Shown here: positions 53,918 through 63,613 of the stretch, piece by piece | Numbering within the stretch: position 1 is the first letter of the stretch | Layout of the letters: each line of letters starts with the position of its first letter | Source of the DNA: Malaciobacter mytili LMG 24559 | GTDB taxonomy: Bacteria; Campylobacterota; Campylobacteria; Campylobacterales; Arcobacteraceae | Assembly (NCBI RefSeq): GCF_003346775.1 | Contig: NZ_CP031219.1 | Coordinates: 1,798,001-1,862,000, forward strand | Length of the DNA: 64,000 nucleotides | Direction of reading: 5' to 3' | Position numbers and translations under genes: made by a program | Notes under the pieces: generated by a model | Told to the model about the DNA's origin: nothing | What the model saw: only the letters and a program-made list of their open reading frames with translations | Database searches by the model: none

Positions 53918-54735
53918 AAAATATTTTAATAACAGGTTGTTCTTCTGGAATAGGATTTGAAACTGCAAAAGTTTTAAAAGAAGCAGGATTTAAAGTCTAT
54001 GCAACAGCAAGAAAAGAAGAAGATGTAGAAAGATTAAAAGAGTTAGGTTTTATCTCATACTTACTTGATGTTACAAAAAAAGAGCAAATTAGTGAAGTTT
54101 TAGAACTAATTTTAAAAGAAGATAAAAAACTAGATGCAGTTTTTAATAATGCCGGATTTGGACAACCAGGCGCTGTTGAAGATATAAGTTCTGAAGTTTT
54201 AAAACAGCAGTTTGAGACAAATTTATTTGGTTTACATGAAGTTACTTTTCAAACAATGAAAATCTTTAGAAAACAAGGCTATGGTAAGATTATACAACAT
54301 AGTTCAGTCTTAGGAATAATCTCTTTAAAATTTAGAGGAGCATACAATGCAAGTAAATATGCTATTGAAGGACTTGCAGATACTTTAAGACAAGAAGTTA
54401 TGGGAAGTGATATAACTATAAGTACTATAAATACTGGGCCTGTTACTTCTAAATTTAGAGAAAATGCCTTAAAAAATTTTAGAAAAAATATAGATATTGA
54501 AAATAGTTATTTTACAACAACATATAAAAATGAATTAAAACAAAGACTTGAAACTACTGAAGATAAAGCACTATTTAATCTTCCTGCAACTTCCGTTGCT
54601 AAGGTTGTTTTACAAATAATGAATAGCAAAAAACCAAAGCCTAGATATTATATAACAAAAGCTACGCATATTTTGGGTTTTGCAAAAAGAGTATTAAGTA
54701 CAAGTTTACTAGATAAGCTTTTAAATAAAATATAG
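53914..54735 (+). CDS. Short-chain dehydrogenase/reductase
   Basis: 273 residues with a classical SDR pattern: TGCSSGIGFETAK (NADP site), FNNAGFG, then SSVLG and YNASKYA (Tyr-x3-Lys, about 147-151) and NTGPVTSKFREN. The enzyme should reduce or oxidise a keto or hydroxyl group. The last 60 residues resemble the longer SDRs that bind hydrophobic substrates. The start overlaps the nitroreductase stop, so the pair are coupled. Confidence 0.93.
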   Translation: MKNILITGCSSGIGFETAKVLKEAGFKVYATARKEEDVERLKELGFISYLLDVTKKEQISEVLELILKEDKKLDAVFNNAGFGQPGAVEDISSEVLKQQFETNLFGLHEVTFQTMKIFRKQGYGKIIQHSSVLGIISLKFRGAYNASKYAIEGLADTLRQEVMGSDITISTINTGPVTSKFRENALKNFRKNIDIENSYFTTTYKNELKQRLETTEDKALFNLPATSVAKVVLQIMNSKKPKPRYYITKATHILGFAKRVLSTSLLDKLLNKI

Positions 54736-54754
54736 CACTAATTTTTAGTGCTAT
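54732..54754. terminator. Bidirectional terminator after the SDR gene
   Basis: ATAGCACTAA pairs with TTAGTGCTAT around TTT. It lies between the convergent SDR and EIIC-EAL genes, with a T-poor 3' side on +, so it is of moderate strength. Confidence 0.55.
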
Positions 54755-54756
54755 TA

Positions 54757-56727
54757 TTAAAAAAAATAGACTTCATTAAAAGGAATAGCTTTTGAGTAAT
54801 AAAACCCTTGGATTATATCTATTTTTATACTCTTTAAAAAATCAACATCCTCTTTTGTCTCTACCCCTTCACTAATAAGTGTATAATTTAAATGTTGACA
54901 CATTTTTGCAATATCTTTATATAAAATTTTACCTTTTGAGGTAGTTATATTATCCAATAAGGTTTTATCTAGTTTTATAATATTTGCAGGCAAGATATGT
55001 AAATATTGCAAAGAAGAAAAGCCTGTACCAAAGTCATCAATACTAATAGCAAAACCATTAGCTTTTAATTTCAATATATTTTTCATAAACTTACAGTGTT
55101 CACTTGCAAAAGTTCTTTCTAGGATTTCTATTTCAACATTTTTATTTTTAAGTTTTCTAATTATTTTATTTATAATATATTCATTACTAATAGATTCAGG
55201 AGATAAATTTATACTAATTCTTGGGAAAAATGATTTTTTATGCCATTTTTCTAAATCTTGCAAAACTTGATTTATAACCCATAAATCAATTACAAAATTA
55301 TAGCCTGCCTTTTCAATTTGTGAGATAAAGTATGGTCCTACAATTTTATTATCTTTGGTTTTAAACCTTAAAAGAGCTTCAAAGCCATAACATTGATCAT
55401 TTTTAATATCTATTTTAGGTTGATAATACAACAATAAATCACCAGAAATTAAATCTTCTACCATTTTATGTGTATTTGATTTTTCTTTTATTATTTCTGC
55501 TTGTGTTTTAAAAAAACTTATCTCTTCTATAATATCTACTTGATCTTTTATATTAAATTTCTCTTTTAGTTTTTTTGTATTATTATTTAATTCTTGAGAT
55601 TGGTCATAGAGCTTTAAAAAAGGTAAATATACAAATACACCAACTATTAAATTAAATAATTGTAAAAAAACAAATATGTATGATTGCGCATTCCCTAACA
55701 AATATCCACTTACAAAAATAGGAGTAGTCCAAGATAAAATATAGTCACTTTCAGGAATAGCAAAAAAAGAAAAAACTAAATATGAAGTAAAAAAGTTAAT
55801 AATAGGAAGAAGTAAAAAAGGTATTAATAATGTAAAATTCATAATAATTGGTAAACCAAATAATAGTATTTCATTTATATTAAAAATTGCAAAAGGAAAT
55901 GAGATAAATGATATTTTTCTATTATGATGATTTTTTGATTTAAGTATTATTGCAATAATTAAAGATAAAGTTGAACCAGCTCCACCAAATACCAAAAAAC
56001 TATAAATAAAAGTTTCAGATGTTAAATTTTGAAAAATTTCTTGTTGAGAATAAGATAAATCAGCAAAAATATTATAAATATGAGTTCCATGAATACCTGT
56101 AAGCCACCAAATAATATGTGTTGTAATAACTTGTATAAAAGTCTTAATTTCAATTGAAAAATTTTCAGTTATAGAAAGAAAAAACTTTTCAAGTATTATT
56201 TGTAAAAATTCACTTATATAAGGGATTAGAAAAGTTAAAAAAAGATAGACTATTAAAATTGGAATTAAAGAATTAACTACAATTTTTAACTGATTACTAA
56301 TAATATAATTTTCTTTAATTATTTTAAGACTTTTTATTTTATATAAATAGATATATAAATATGTACTTATTATAGGAATAAAAAAAGCATATATTTCCAT
56401 ATGATGATTATAGTAAAGCTGATTATTCTCTATAACCCAAGCAAATTTTATAAAAACTAGTAAAGAAATACAAATACTAATAAATCTACTTATATGATAA
56501 TTATTTGCCAAATAATAAGATATTGCAATTATTAAAAAAATAGGGAAAAGATATGAAAAAGTATTTGAAATATGAAGAAAAGATTTTATTACTATATTAT
56601 TTGTATTTGCATCTATATTAAAAACATTAATAAATAATATACCTAAAGAAGAAATAATATAAAAAGGTACAATATCTAAAAAGGCTTCCTTTAATGAAAG
56701 ATGTAATAAGTTATTTGAAATTTTCAT
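54757..56727 (-). CDS. PTS EIIC-like membrane domain fused to an EAL phosphodiesterase
   Basis: 656 residues. The first about 380 residues form about ten membrane segments that resemble the PTS sugar permease EIIC (lactose/cellobiose type): WLTGIHGTHIYNIFADL, FGGAGSTLSLIIAIIL and PFAIFNINEILLFGLPIIMN (in outline). The last 240 residues are an EAL domain: GFEALLRF (about 449), INLSPESIS, EILERTF, IDDFGTGFSSL, IIKLDKTLL and ISEGVETKED. All catalytic residues seem kept. There is no EIIA, EIIB or PTS kinase in sight. The fusion suggests that a sugar-like ligand bound to the membrane part tunes c-di-GMP hydrolysis. The gene is alone. Confidence 0.88.
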   Translation of the reverse strand: MKISNNLLHLSLKEAFLDIVPFYIISSLGILFINVFNIDANTNNIVIKSFLHISNTFSYLFPIFLIIAISYYLANNYHISRFISICISLLVFIKFAWVIENNQLYYNHHMEIYAFFIPIISTYLYIYLYKIKSLKIIKENYIISNQLKIVVNSLIPILIVYLFLTFLIPYISEFLQIILEKFFLSITENFSIEIKTFIQVITTHIIWWLTGIHGTHIYNIFADLSYSQQEIFQNLTSETFIYSFLVFGGAGSTLSLIIAIILKSKNHHNRKISFISFPFAIFNINEILLFGLPIIMNFTLLIPFLLLPIINFFTSYLVFSFFAIPESDYILSWTTPIFVSGYLLGNAQSYIFVFLQLFNLIVGVFVYLPFLKLYDQSQELNNNTKKLKEKFNIKDQVDIIEEISFFKTQAEIIKEKSNTHKMVEDLISGDLLLYYQPKIDIKNDQCYGFEALLRFKTKDNKIVGPYFISQIEKAGYNFVIDLWVINQVLQDLEKWHKKSFFPRISINLSPESISNEYIINKIIRKLKNKNVEIEILERTFASEHCKFMKNILKLKANGFAISIDDFGTGFSSLQYLHILPANIIKLDKTLLDNITTSKGKILYKDIAKMCQHLNYTLISEGVETKEDVDFLKSIKIDIIQGFYYSKAIPFNEVYFF

Positions 56728-56800
56728 TTTTTTCCTTTTACTTGGAAAAGAATAACATAAAAAAATAAATTATTAATTAATTATTTAATTTAGTATAGTT

Positions 56801-56829
56801 TAAAAAAAAGGGGAACAAAAGTTCCCCTT
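56801..56829. terminator. Terminator after nhaC
   Basis: AGGGGAAC pairs with GTTCCCCT around AAAA and a long A run on the + strand gives a U run on the - strand. It lies just after the nhaC stop. Confidence 0.85.
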
Positions 56830-56833
56830 AATA

Positions 56834-58546
56834 TTAAGCTTCTGTATTTAAAAATGGTTTTCCATAAAATCTTATAGTTAAAGCTATTACAAGTAAACCA
56901 ATAGGTAATAAAATTGTAGCAGAGTATCCTAAAGCAGCAGGAATAAATCCAAAAACAATAGAAACTACACCTACAAATAAGGCATAAGGTAATTGAGTTG
57001 ATATGTGATCCATATGGTCACAACTTGCCCCCATTGAAGATAAAATAGATGTATCAGAAATAGGAGAACAATGATCTCCAAAAATAGCACCTGTTAAAAC
57101 TGCCCCAATATTTAAGATAATATAATCACTTAAAGCAGTTGGTTCTAATCCCACATGAATACCAATTGCATTTGCTAAAGGAATTGTTAGAGGCATAAGG
57201 ATTCCCATTGTTCCATAAGAAGTACCAGTAGAAAAAGAGATAACTGAACCTAAAATAAAAATAATTGAAGGTAAAATAAACTGAGGTGTACTATCAGATA
57301 ATAAAGAAACTAAATATGTAGAAGTTCCTAAATCTTTTATTACAGAAGAAATAGACCAAGCTAAGATTAGAATTACTGCTGTAATAACTAAAGCCTTAAC
57401 TCCAAATACCCAAGTTTCTAAAGCTTCATTTAAATCAAATATTTTTTGTTGCATACCCATACCAATAGCTACAATTGAAGCAAATAAAGCAGCTTCAAAA
57501 AGAACAATAGAAGCATCAGCAGCACCAAAACAATCCCTAATAGAACTAAATGAGTATGGATTTGCTTCAACAGCTTTTAAAGCTTCACCTTCAAGTGAAT
57601 GTAAACCATTGAAATAAAATCCAATAAAAGCAACAATAATTAAAACAGAAATAGGAATAATTGCATTCCACATTGAATATTCTACATTTTTTTTAGGAGC
57701 CATAGTAGAAGATTCTTGATTTAAGTGTTCTTCTTGTCTTTTGTGTTTTGATACTTTTCCTGTTGAAGCAGCTCTAATAGCAGCTGTTCTCATAGGACCA
57801 AATTCTCTTAAAAAATATGCTGAGAAAAATACAAATGCTAACATTAAAATATTGTAAAATCTATAAGGAATAGTCTCAACAAAAATAGCATAAGCATTTA
57901 TTTCTGGTTGCCCTATCATACTATAAGCATCTTTAATTAAAGAGATTTCATAACCAATCCAAGTAGAAATAAGAGCAATACCAGCAATAGGAGCAGCAGT
58001 AGCATCAATAACAAAAGCAAGTTTTTCCCTTGCAATTCTTAGCTTATCAGTTACAGGTCTCATAATAGGACCAATAATTAATGAGTTTGCATAATCATCA
58101 AAAAAGATAAAAAATCCCATTAACCAAGTATAAATCTGTGCACTTGCAGGAGATTTCGCCTTAGTAGCAAGCTTTTGTGCAATAGCTCTTGGCCCTCCCA
58201 TTTTTGTAATAACTGCTATTAATCCTCCAATAGTTAAAACTTGAAGAATAATTCCCGCATTCCAAGAGTCGGCCATTGAACCAATCATTTTTCTAACCAC
58301 ATCTACAAAAGCACCTGCAAATGCAACAAATACACTACCATCAACAATATTTACCATAAATGTTCCAGTAAAAATCCCCATAAATAAAGAGAAAATTACA
58401 TTTCTCGTAATAAAAGCTAAAACAATTGCAACTAAAGGAGGAAGAAGGGTTAAACTTCCAAAAAGTTCTGCATTTGCTTTAGCATCTGCTAGTAACATTA
58501 GGGGTAAAAACGTTACAAACAGTAAACTTTTAGCTAATCTATTCAA
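56834..58546 (-). CDS. Na+/H+ antiporter NhaC family protein, TTG start
   Basis: About 570 residues with 12-13 membrane segments. Recognisable parts are the GTFMVNIVDGSVFVAFA region, FFIFFDDYANSLIIGPIMRPV (with the charged DDYAN-S site, about 160) and SFSTGTSYGTMGILMPL near residue 435, ending with GDHCSPISDTSILSSMGA. Such carriers exchange Na+ (or an organic anion) with H+. An ORF start 16 codons upstream exists, but the TTG at 58546 has GGAG 9 bases before it and yields a usual signal-like N-terminus (NRLAKSLLFVTFLPL). A second antiporter type besides NhaD suggests salt tolerance. Confidence 0.9.
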   Translation of the reverse strand: MNRLAKSLLFVTFLPLMLLADAKANAELFGSLTLLPPLVAIVLAFITRNVIFSLFMGIFTGTFMVNIVDGSVFVAFAGAFVDVVRKMIGSMADSWNAGIILQVLTIGGLIAVITKMGGPRAIAQKLATKAKSPASAQIYTWLMGFFIFFDDYANSLIIGPIMRPVTDKLRIAREKLAFVIDATAAPIAGIALISTWIGYEISLIKDAYSMIGQPEINAYAIFVETIPYRFYNILMLAFVFFSAYFLREFGPMRTAAIRAASTGKVSKHKRQEEHLNQESSTMAPKKNVEYSMWNAIIPISVLIIVAFIGFYFNGLHSLEGEALKAVEANPYSFSSIRDCFGAADASIVLFEAALFASIVAIGMGMQQKIFDLNEALETWVFGVKALVITAVILILAWSISSVIKDLGTSTYLVSLLSDSTPQFILPSIIFILGSVISFSTGTSYGTMGILMPLTIPLANAIGIHVGLEPTALSDYIILNIGAVLTGAIFGDHCSPISDTSILSSMGASCDHMDHISTQLPYALFVGVVSIVFGFIPAALGYSATILLPIGLLVIALTIRFYGKPFLNTEA

Positions 58547-58724
58547 AATAAAAACTCCACATAAAAAATTTCTAGATTTTAGCATAAAAATCATTTAATA
58601 ATAATTTATAAGTTACAGTTTGTTATATGGATACTTTAATTTTACTAAATCTCAAATTAGCTACTATTGATAAAAATATTTTATTAAAGCAAAAAGCTAT
58701 TAAAGTATATGAAAGAAGACTAAT

Positions 58725-59519
58725 TTATTGAATATCTTTTGCATTTGCTTTTTGTTGGATAAAATCTGAGATTTGAATTAAACAAAAAGTAATTAAAAAT
58801 ATCATTAATCCTGGGAAAAAACTAACCCACCAAGCAATATCTATTACAGCCCTTCCATCACTTAATAAGCTCCCCCATGACATATTTGGTGGATTTATCC
58901 CAAGTCCTAAAAAAGAAAGTCCAGACTCAGCTAAAATTGCTCCTCCAACAGAAAAAGTAAAAGACATAAGAAAAATAGGTGCTAAAAGTGGAGCAAAATA
59001 TTTAAATATTATTTTAAAGTTTGAAACATTTGCAAGTTTTAAAACCTTGATATAAGGTTTATTTGAAATGGCAAAACTCTCACTTCTAATAAGTCTAGCC
59101 ATACTCATCCAGCCTGTTATAGAAATAACAATAATCAAAATAACAGAAGAAGCTTGAATATATGATACCAAAGCTAAAAGTAAAAAGAATGTGGGAAAAG
59201 TTAAAAATAAATCAATTAAAATAGTAATTGTTTTATCTATTTTACCTTTAAAAAACCCTGCATTAATACCTATAAAAAGTCCTATAATTGAACTAATAAC
59301 AGCAGATAAAAAACCTATAATTAAAGAAGTTTGTCCACCTTGTAAAACTCTTGCTAAAACATCTCTTCCCAATCTATCAGTACCTAAAGGATGAGCAAGG
59401 GAAGGAGAGGATAAAATAGCATTTGGATTTAAATCATAAGGTGATACTGTATAAAAAAGTGGCATTAAAAAGATAATTAATACTAAACTAATAATTAAAT
59501 ATAACGCCACTTTAAACAT
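58725..59519 (-). CDS. ABC transporter permease, dipeptide/oligopeptide (DppC/OppC) type
   Basis: 264 residues with six membrane segments. N-terminal PLGTDRLGRDVLARVLQGG is the usual start of this permease family and AESGLSFLGLGINPPNMSWGSLLSDGR (in outline) carries the EAA-like loop and family signature near residues 190-215. It should pass peptides or nickel with a partner permease, a binding protein and ATPases, none of which are in the window, so it is an orphan here; partners may be elsewhere. It directly follows rsmD at 5 bases. Confidence 0.9.
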   Translation of the reverse strand: MFKVALYLIISLVLIIFLMPLFYTVSPYDLNPNAILSSPSLAHPLGTDRLGRDVLARVLQGGQTSLIIGFLSAVISSIIGLFIGINAGFFKGKIDKTITILIDLFLTFPTFFLLLALVSYIQASSVILIIVISITGWMSMARLIRSESFAISNKPYIKVLKLANVSNFKIIFKYFAPLLAPIFLMSFTFSVGGAILAESGLSFLGLGINPPNMSWGSLLSDGRAVIDIAWWVSFFPGLMIFLITFCLIQISDFIQQKANAKDIQ

Positions 59520-59524
59520 AATTC

Positions 59525-60118
59525 TTAACTTTTATATTTATAATAAGATAGTGAACTTTTACCAAACTTTTTAGTTTTATATAAGGCAAACTTTCCAAGC
59601 TCTTCTGGTATCTCTAAAGTACTTACATGTTCAAAAGTAATTAAAAAAACATTGTCATTTTCTATTTTTCTTACAATTTCAAATGATTTTTCATAAATAT
59701 CTTCCATTCCATCTCTATAATCAAAAGGAGGATCAATATAAATAACTAACTCATCACTTGAATTTTTTAAACTATTTAAAATAATAGGCAATTGAGTAAA
59801 AGTATCCCCATAAAAAGTCTGGCATTTTTCATTTTCTATTGCTTTACAATTTCTTGTTAAAATATTATATGAATTTTTATCAATCTCAACAAAATATGCC
59901 CTTTTTACACCTCTACTTACAGCTTCTAGACCAATACTTCCACTTCCTGCAAAAGCTTCAACAAAAAGCTTATCACAAACATCAAATTGCAAAACATTAA
60001 AAAAAGACTCTTTTAATCTTGCTTTTGAACTTCTTGTTACTTCTAAAGAAGGTAGCTCAATTTTTTTACCTTTATATTTTCCTGCAATTATTTGTGTAGT
60101 TAATATTTTTTTTTTCAT
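59525..60118 (-). CDS. rsmD: 16S rRNA m2G966 methyltransferase RsmD
   Basis: 197 residues. IAGKYKGKKIELPSLEVTRS and the motif FVEAFAGSGSIGLEAVSRG (SAM site, about 57-75), then VIYIDPPFDYRDG (about 133, the N6-type DPPF catalytic motif). It methylates G966 of 16S rRNA in the small subunit. It heads a small operon with the ABC permease. Confidence 0.95.
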   Translation of the reverse strand: MKKKILTTQIIAGKYKGKKIELPSLEVTRSSKARLKESFFNVLQFDVCDKLFVEAFAGSGSIGLEAVSRGVKRAYFVEIDKNSYNILTRNCKAIENEKCQTFYGDTFTQLPIILNSLKNSSDELVIYIDPPFDYRDGMEDIYEKSFEIVRKIENDNVFLITFEHVSTLEIPEELGKFALYKTKKFGKSSLSYYKYKS

Positions 60119-60245
60119 AATTTTTAAAACTTTTTTTTGATTTGATAAATGAAATTATAATACTTTATTGTTAAACTCACGTTAATAATCAATTAATTAA
60201 GGTTAAGAAAGATGTATTATAATTTCAAAAAAATAAGGAGGAATT

Positions 60246-60848
60246 ATGAAACAAAATAAAAAACTCTCTGTAAGACTTAGAGAGTGGCATAGGGATTTAG
60301 GGTATTTAGTAATAGGAATAACTATTATTTATTCATTATCAGGAATTGTTTTATCTTTTAGAGATTTACATTTATTTGAAAAAGAGTATGTTTTAAATGC
60401 AAAAATAGAAAAAAATCTTCAAAAAGAGCAATTAAAAGATAAAATTATTTCTGTATATGCACAAAATGAGCAAAAAAAACAGTTACCTACACATATTGTT
60501 AAAAAATCAGTTTTAGATAACTTTGAAGAATTAGAAGAGAATAATGAATTTATCAAATATCAAATTTCAAGAAAAAAAGATATGAAATTTATAACATATT
60601 ATAAAAACTCAGGGGAGCTTATCTACTCAATTAGTGGTTATCCTTCATTTATACAAGTTTTTATAGATTCACATAAATCTTCAAGTAAAGATAGATGGTC
60701 ATATTTAGCTTTAGCTTATTCTGTTATACTATTTTTCTTAGCAATATCAGCTATTTTTATGGTAAAAGGAAAATATGGGTTTAAACAAAGGGGTGTTTAT
60801 TTAACTTTAGCAGGTATTGGATTAGTAGTATTATTTTTATATATTTAA
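60246..60848 (+). CDS. PepSY-associated membrane protein
   Basis: 200 residues. LREWHRDLGYLVIGITIIYSLSGIVLSFRDLH (in outline) holds the first membrane segment with conserved His and the family start. A periplasmic part of about 110 residues and a second pair of membrane segments (about 150-168 and 180-198) follow. This resembles the short PepSY-TM proteins linked to iron reduction or siderophore use. AAGGAGG ribosome site precedes the ATG. It is a single gene ended by a 14-bp hairpin. Confidence 0.75.
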   Translation: MKQNKKLSVRLREWHRDLGYLVIGITIIYSLSGIVLSFRDLHLFEKEYVLNAKIEKNLQKEQLKDKIISVYAQNEQKKQLPTHIVKKSVLDNFEELEENNEFIKYQISRKKDMKFITYYKNSGELIYSISGYPSFIQVFIDSHKSSSKDRWSYLALAYSVILFFLAISAIFMVKGKYGFKQRGVYLTLAGIGLVVLFLYI

Positions 60849-60874
60849 TCTTATGCTTTCGCATAAGATTAAAT
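60843..60874. terminator. Bidirectional terminator
   Basis: ATTTAATCTTATGC pairs perfectly with GCATAAGATTAAAT around TTTC. It sits between the convergent PepSY and rny genes, spanning the PepSY stop and reaching just short of the rny stop. Confidence 0.8.
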
Positions 60875-60875
60875 A

Positions 60876-62438
60876 TTATCTAGCATAACTTTCAGCTCTT
60901 ATTTCTCTAATTACATTTACTTTAATTTCACCAGGATATTGAACTTTTGCTTCAATATCTTGAGCAATTTCATTTGCTAATAGAACTGCTTCATCATCAT
61001 TTACTAACTCAGCTTTTACTATAACTCTAACTTCTCTTCCTGCATTAATAGCAAAGGCATTTAAAACTCCTGTTTTACTTGTAGAGATGTTTTCAACTTC
61101 TTCTACTCTTTTTAAGAAGCTTTCTAATACTTCTCTTCTAGCCCCTGGTCTTGCTGCACTTAAAGCATCAGCTGCACATACAGCTGCACTTTCTACATTT
61201 ATAGGTTCTTCATGTCCATGATGAGCATAAATAGCATTTATAACTGTGTCACTTTCATCATATCTTCTACACATTTCAGCACCTAAGTGTACATGTGAGC
61301 CTGGCATTTCATGAGTTAATGCTTTTCCTATATCATGTAAAAGACCAGCTCGTCTTGCTAAAATAGGATCTCCTCCCATTTGAGCTGCTAAAAGTCCAGC
61401 TAAATGAGCCACTTCTAAAGTATGTTTTAAAGCATTTTGCCCATAAGAAGCCCTATATCTTAATCTTCCAACAAGTTTTATAAGTTCTGGATGCATTGAA
61501 CCAATACCTAGTTCTAATACAACATCTTCACCCTCTTTTTGGATATTTTTATCAAACTCTGCTTTAACTTTTTTATAAATTTCTTCAATTCTTGCAGGTT
61601 GTATTCTTCCATCTTCTAATAACTCTTCAATAGTTTTAGTAGCAATTGCTCTTCTATATAGGTTAAAAGATGAAATTGTAATTGTATTTGGTGTATCATC
61701 AATAATAATATCAACACCTAAAAGCATCTCTAATGCTTTTATATTTCTTCCTTCTTTACCAATAATCTTCCCCTTAGTCTCCTCATCACTTAATGGTAAG
61801 TTATTAATAAGTCTTTCTGCTGCAAATTCTCCTGCATACCTAGTAACAGCTTGAGATAACATATTATTTATCTCTTCTTTAGATTTTTGTTCAGCAGCTT
61901 TATATTTTTTTCTAAAAATTGATGCAATTTGAGCCCTACTATCCTCTTTTACTTTTTCAAGCATAAGCTCTTTTGCTTCTTCAATAGTAAGCCCAGAAGC
62001 ATTTTCTAAAACTTTTATAGCTTTAGCAATTTTTTCTTCATAAGTTTTTTGTTGTCTTTTTAATCCATCTTTAATAGTGGTAATTTTTTGATTTTTTTCT
62101 ACTATTTCAGCTTTTTGTTCTTTTATAATTCTTAATTCTGATTCAAGATGTTTATTTAACTCTTTTTCCTTTTTCTCTATTTGAAAAAGCATCTCATCAT
62201 ACTCTTTTTTTGCCGTCCTAAACTCTTTATCATAATCTCTTTTAGCCTTAATTTGAGCATCTTTTAAAATTACTTCTGCTTCATGCTCAATTATTTTAGC
62301 TTTAGCTTTTGCTTGCTCGATTAAGATATCAAATTTTGCACTATATAACTTTTTAACTATTAGTATACTAATCAATGAACTTAGTAGTGCAGTTATAACA
62401 CCAACTAAAATTGATTCCATCATTAATTCCATATTCAA
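60876..62438 (-). CDS. rny: Ribonuclease Y
   Basis: 520 residues: an N-terminal membrane segment (about 5-28), a long coiled coil (about 30-200), the KH domain (GKIIGKEGRNIKALEMLLG, about 222) and the HD domain with RAGLLHDIGKAL (about 362-372, metal-binding HD). It ends RAESYAR. It starts mRNA decay and is anchored at the membrane. It replaces RNase E in many Campylobacterota. The next gene follows 4 bases upstream, an operon. Confidence 0.97.
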   Translation of the reverse strand: MNMELMMESILVGVITALLSSLISILIVKKLYSAKFDILIEQAKAKAKIIEHEAEVILKDAQIKAKRDYDKEFRTAKKEYDEMLFQIEKKEKELNKHLESELRIIKEQKAEIVEKNQKITTIKDGLKRQQKTYEEKIAKAIKVLENASGLTIEEAKELMLEKVKEDSRAQIASIFRKKYKAAEQKSKEEINNMLSQAVTRYAGEFAAERLINNLPLSDEETKGKIIGKEGRNIKALEMLLGVDIIIDDTPNTITISSFNLYRRAIATKTIEELLEDGRIQPARIEEIYKKVKAEFDKNIQKEGEDVVLELGIGSMHPELIKLVGRLRYRASYGQNALKHTLEVAHLAGLLAAQMGGDPILARRAGLLHDIGKALTHEMPGSHVHLGAEMCRRYDESDTVINAIYAHHGHEEPINVESAAVCAADALSAARPGARREVLESFLKRVEEVENISTSKTGVLNAFAINAGREVRVIVKAELVNDDEAVLLANEIAQDIEAKVQYPGEIKVNVIREIRAESYAR

Positions 62439-62442
62439 AACC

Positions 62443-62982
62443 TTAATTTGTAATTATATAATCAGCTTGAATATCGTAATCATTAGATAATATTTTTGAC
62501 GTTTTACAAAGTTTAAGTTGAGTAAAAATTATAGTAGGAGAATAATTTAATCTGTAAAAAAACCTATCATACATACCTTTTCCAAACCCTATTCTTTTGC
62601 ATAGTCCATCTACTCCTACAACAGGAACTATTGCTAAATCAATCTTTTTAGGTTTTAAAGTTGAGTAATTAGGTTCTTTTATACCAAATTTTTTCCTTTT
62701 TAATGGTAATCTATACTTTACACTTTTAAAACTATCCCCTATCATAAATGGAACATAAACTTCACACTCCCTCTCTTTGCGAAGTTTATTTATCAATGGT
62801 TTTACATCTACTTCCATTCCCATTGGAATATATAAAAGTACACTTTTTGGTTTGTACTCTTTTATAAATTTATATAATTTTATTACTACTTTTTTGTCTT
62901 TATATAACTTTGAAAAACGACTTTCAAATTCTAATCTTTTAATACACGATTTTCTAAAATCACGTTTGTGACTCTCTTCCAT
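62443..62982 (-). CDS. 5-formyltetrahydrofolate cyclo-ligase family protein
   Basis: 179 residues. VLLYIPMGMEVDVKPLINKL, VYVPFMIGDSFKSVKYR and KKIDLAIVPVVGVDGLCKRIGFGKGMYDRFF (in outline, with GFGKGMYDRF the ATP/folate signature near 138). The enzyme turns 5-formyl-THF to methenyl-THF using ATP. It heads the rny operon and is divergent from the thioredoxin gene. Confidence 0.93.
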   Translation of the reverse strand: MEESHKRDFRKSCIKRLEFESRFSKLYKDKKVVIKLYKFIKEYKPKSVLLYIPMGMEVDVKPLINKLRKERECEVYVPFMIGDSFKSVKYRLPLKRKKFGIKEPNYSTLKPKKIDLAIVPVVGVDGLCKRIGFGKGMYDRFFYRLNYSPTIIFTQLKLCKTSKILSNDYDIQADYIITN

Positions 62983-63043
62983 ATTTAAGCCTTACTTGGA
63001 TAAAATTCATACCCAGCAAATAATTTTACCAAAAGGAATTAAA

Positions 63044-63613
63044 ATGCAGTTTAAGAAAATAGCATTTCTTTCAATTTTATTAACACTTTTTATTACTGGT
63101 TGTAGTGATTCAAAAGTTGAAGAGGAAGGTAAAACTACTGCTGAAAAGATACAAAGAAAAACAGAATTTAATTTACAAAAGCTTGATGGAACTACTATAA
63201 CAGTTAAAAAACAAGAAGAAAACCTTATTTTTATGGGCTTAGAAAATAAAGTGATTTTACTAAACTTCTTTACAACTTGGTGTCCACCTTGTAAAGCTGA
63301 AATACCTCATTTAAATAATTTAAAAGATAAATATCCAAATGATATAGAAATTATTGCAGTTAGTTTAGCGCAAGAAGATGGCAATCTTCCTACAAATGAT
63401 ATTTTACAAACATTTAAAGAAGAATTTAATATTAAATACCAACTTGTAAATAGTGCAGAAAATTATGAACTTGCAAAAGAAATGGGAGGAATAAGAACAA
63501 TTCCTACTATGTTTTTATTTAACCCAAAGGGTGAATTAAAGCAAAAATATATTGGTATAGTTCCAGAAGAGATGTTAGAGACTGATATTAATAAAGAACT
63601 TGGGAAAAAGTAA
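63044..63613 (+). CDS. TlpA/ResA-like thioredoxin lipoprotein
   Basis: 189 residues. A lipobox LLTLFITGCS makes it a lipoprotein facing the periplasm. The thioredoxin-like fold has NFFTTWCPPCKAEIPHLN with active-site CPPC (about 84-87) and VPEEMLE. It probably reduces apocytochrome or other periplasmic disulfides. An upstream TTG at 62996 exists, but AAAGGA lies 6-9 bases before the ATG at 63044, and this start gives the usual signal, so it is preferred. It shares its last A with ftsY (TAATG). Confidence 0.92.
   Translation: MQFKKIAFLSILLTLFITGCSDSKVEEEGKTTAEKIQRKTEFNLQKLDGTTITVKKQEENLIFMGLENKVILLNFFTTWCPPCKAEIPHLNNLKDKYPNDIEIIAVSLAQEDGNLPTNDILQTFKEEFNIKYQLVNSAENYELAKEMGGIRTIPTMFLFNPKGELKQKYIGIVPEEMLETDINKELGKK

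Noticed and set aside
58627-58731. A 34-codon open frame on the + strand between nhaC and the ABC permease
   Set aside because: No ribosome site, overlaps the stop of the permease gene, and composition is like non-coding AT-rich DNA.
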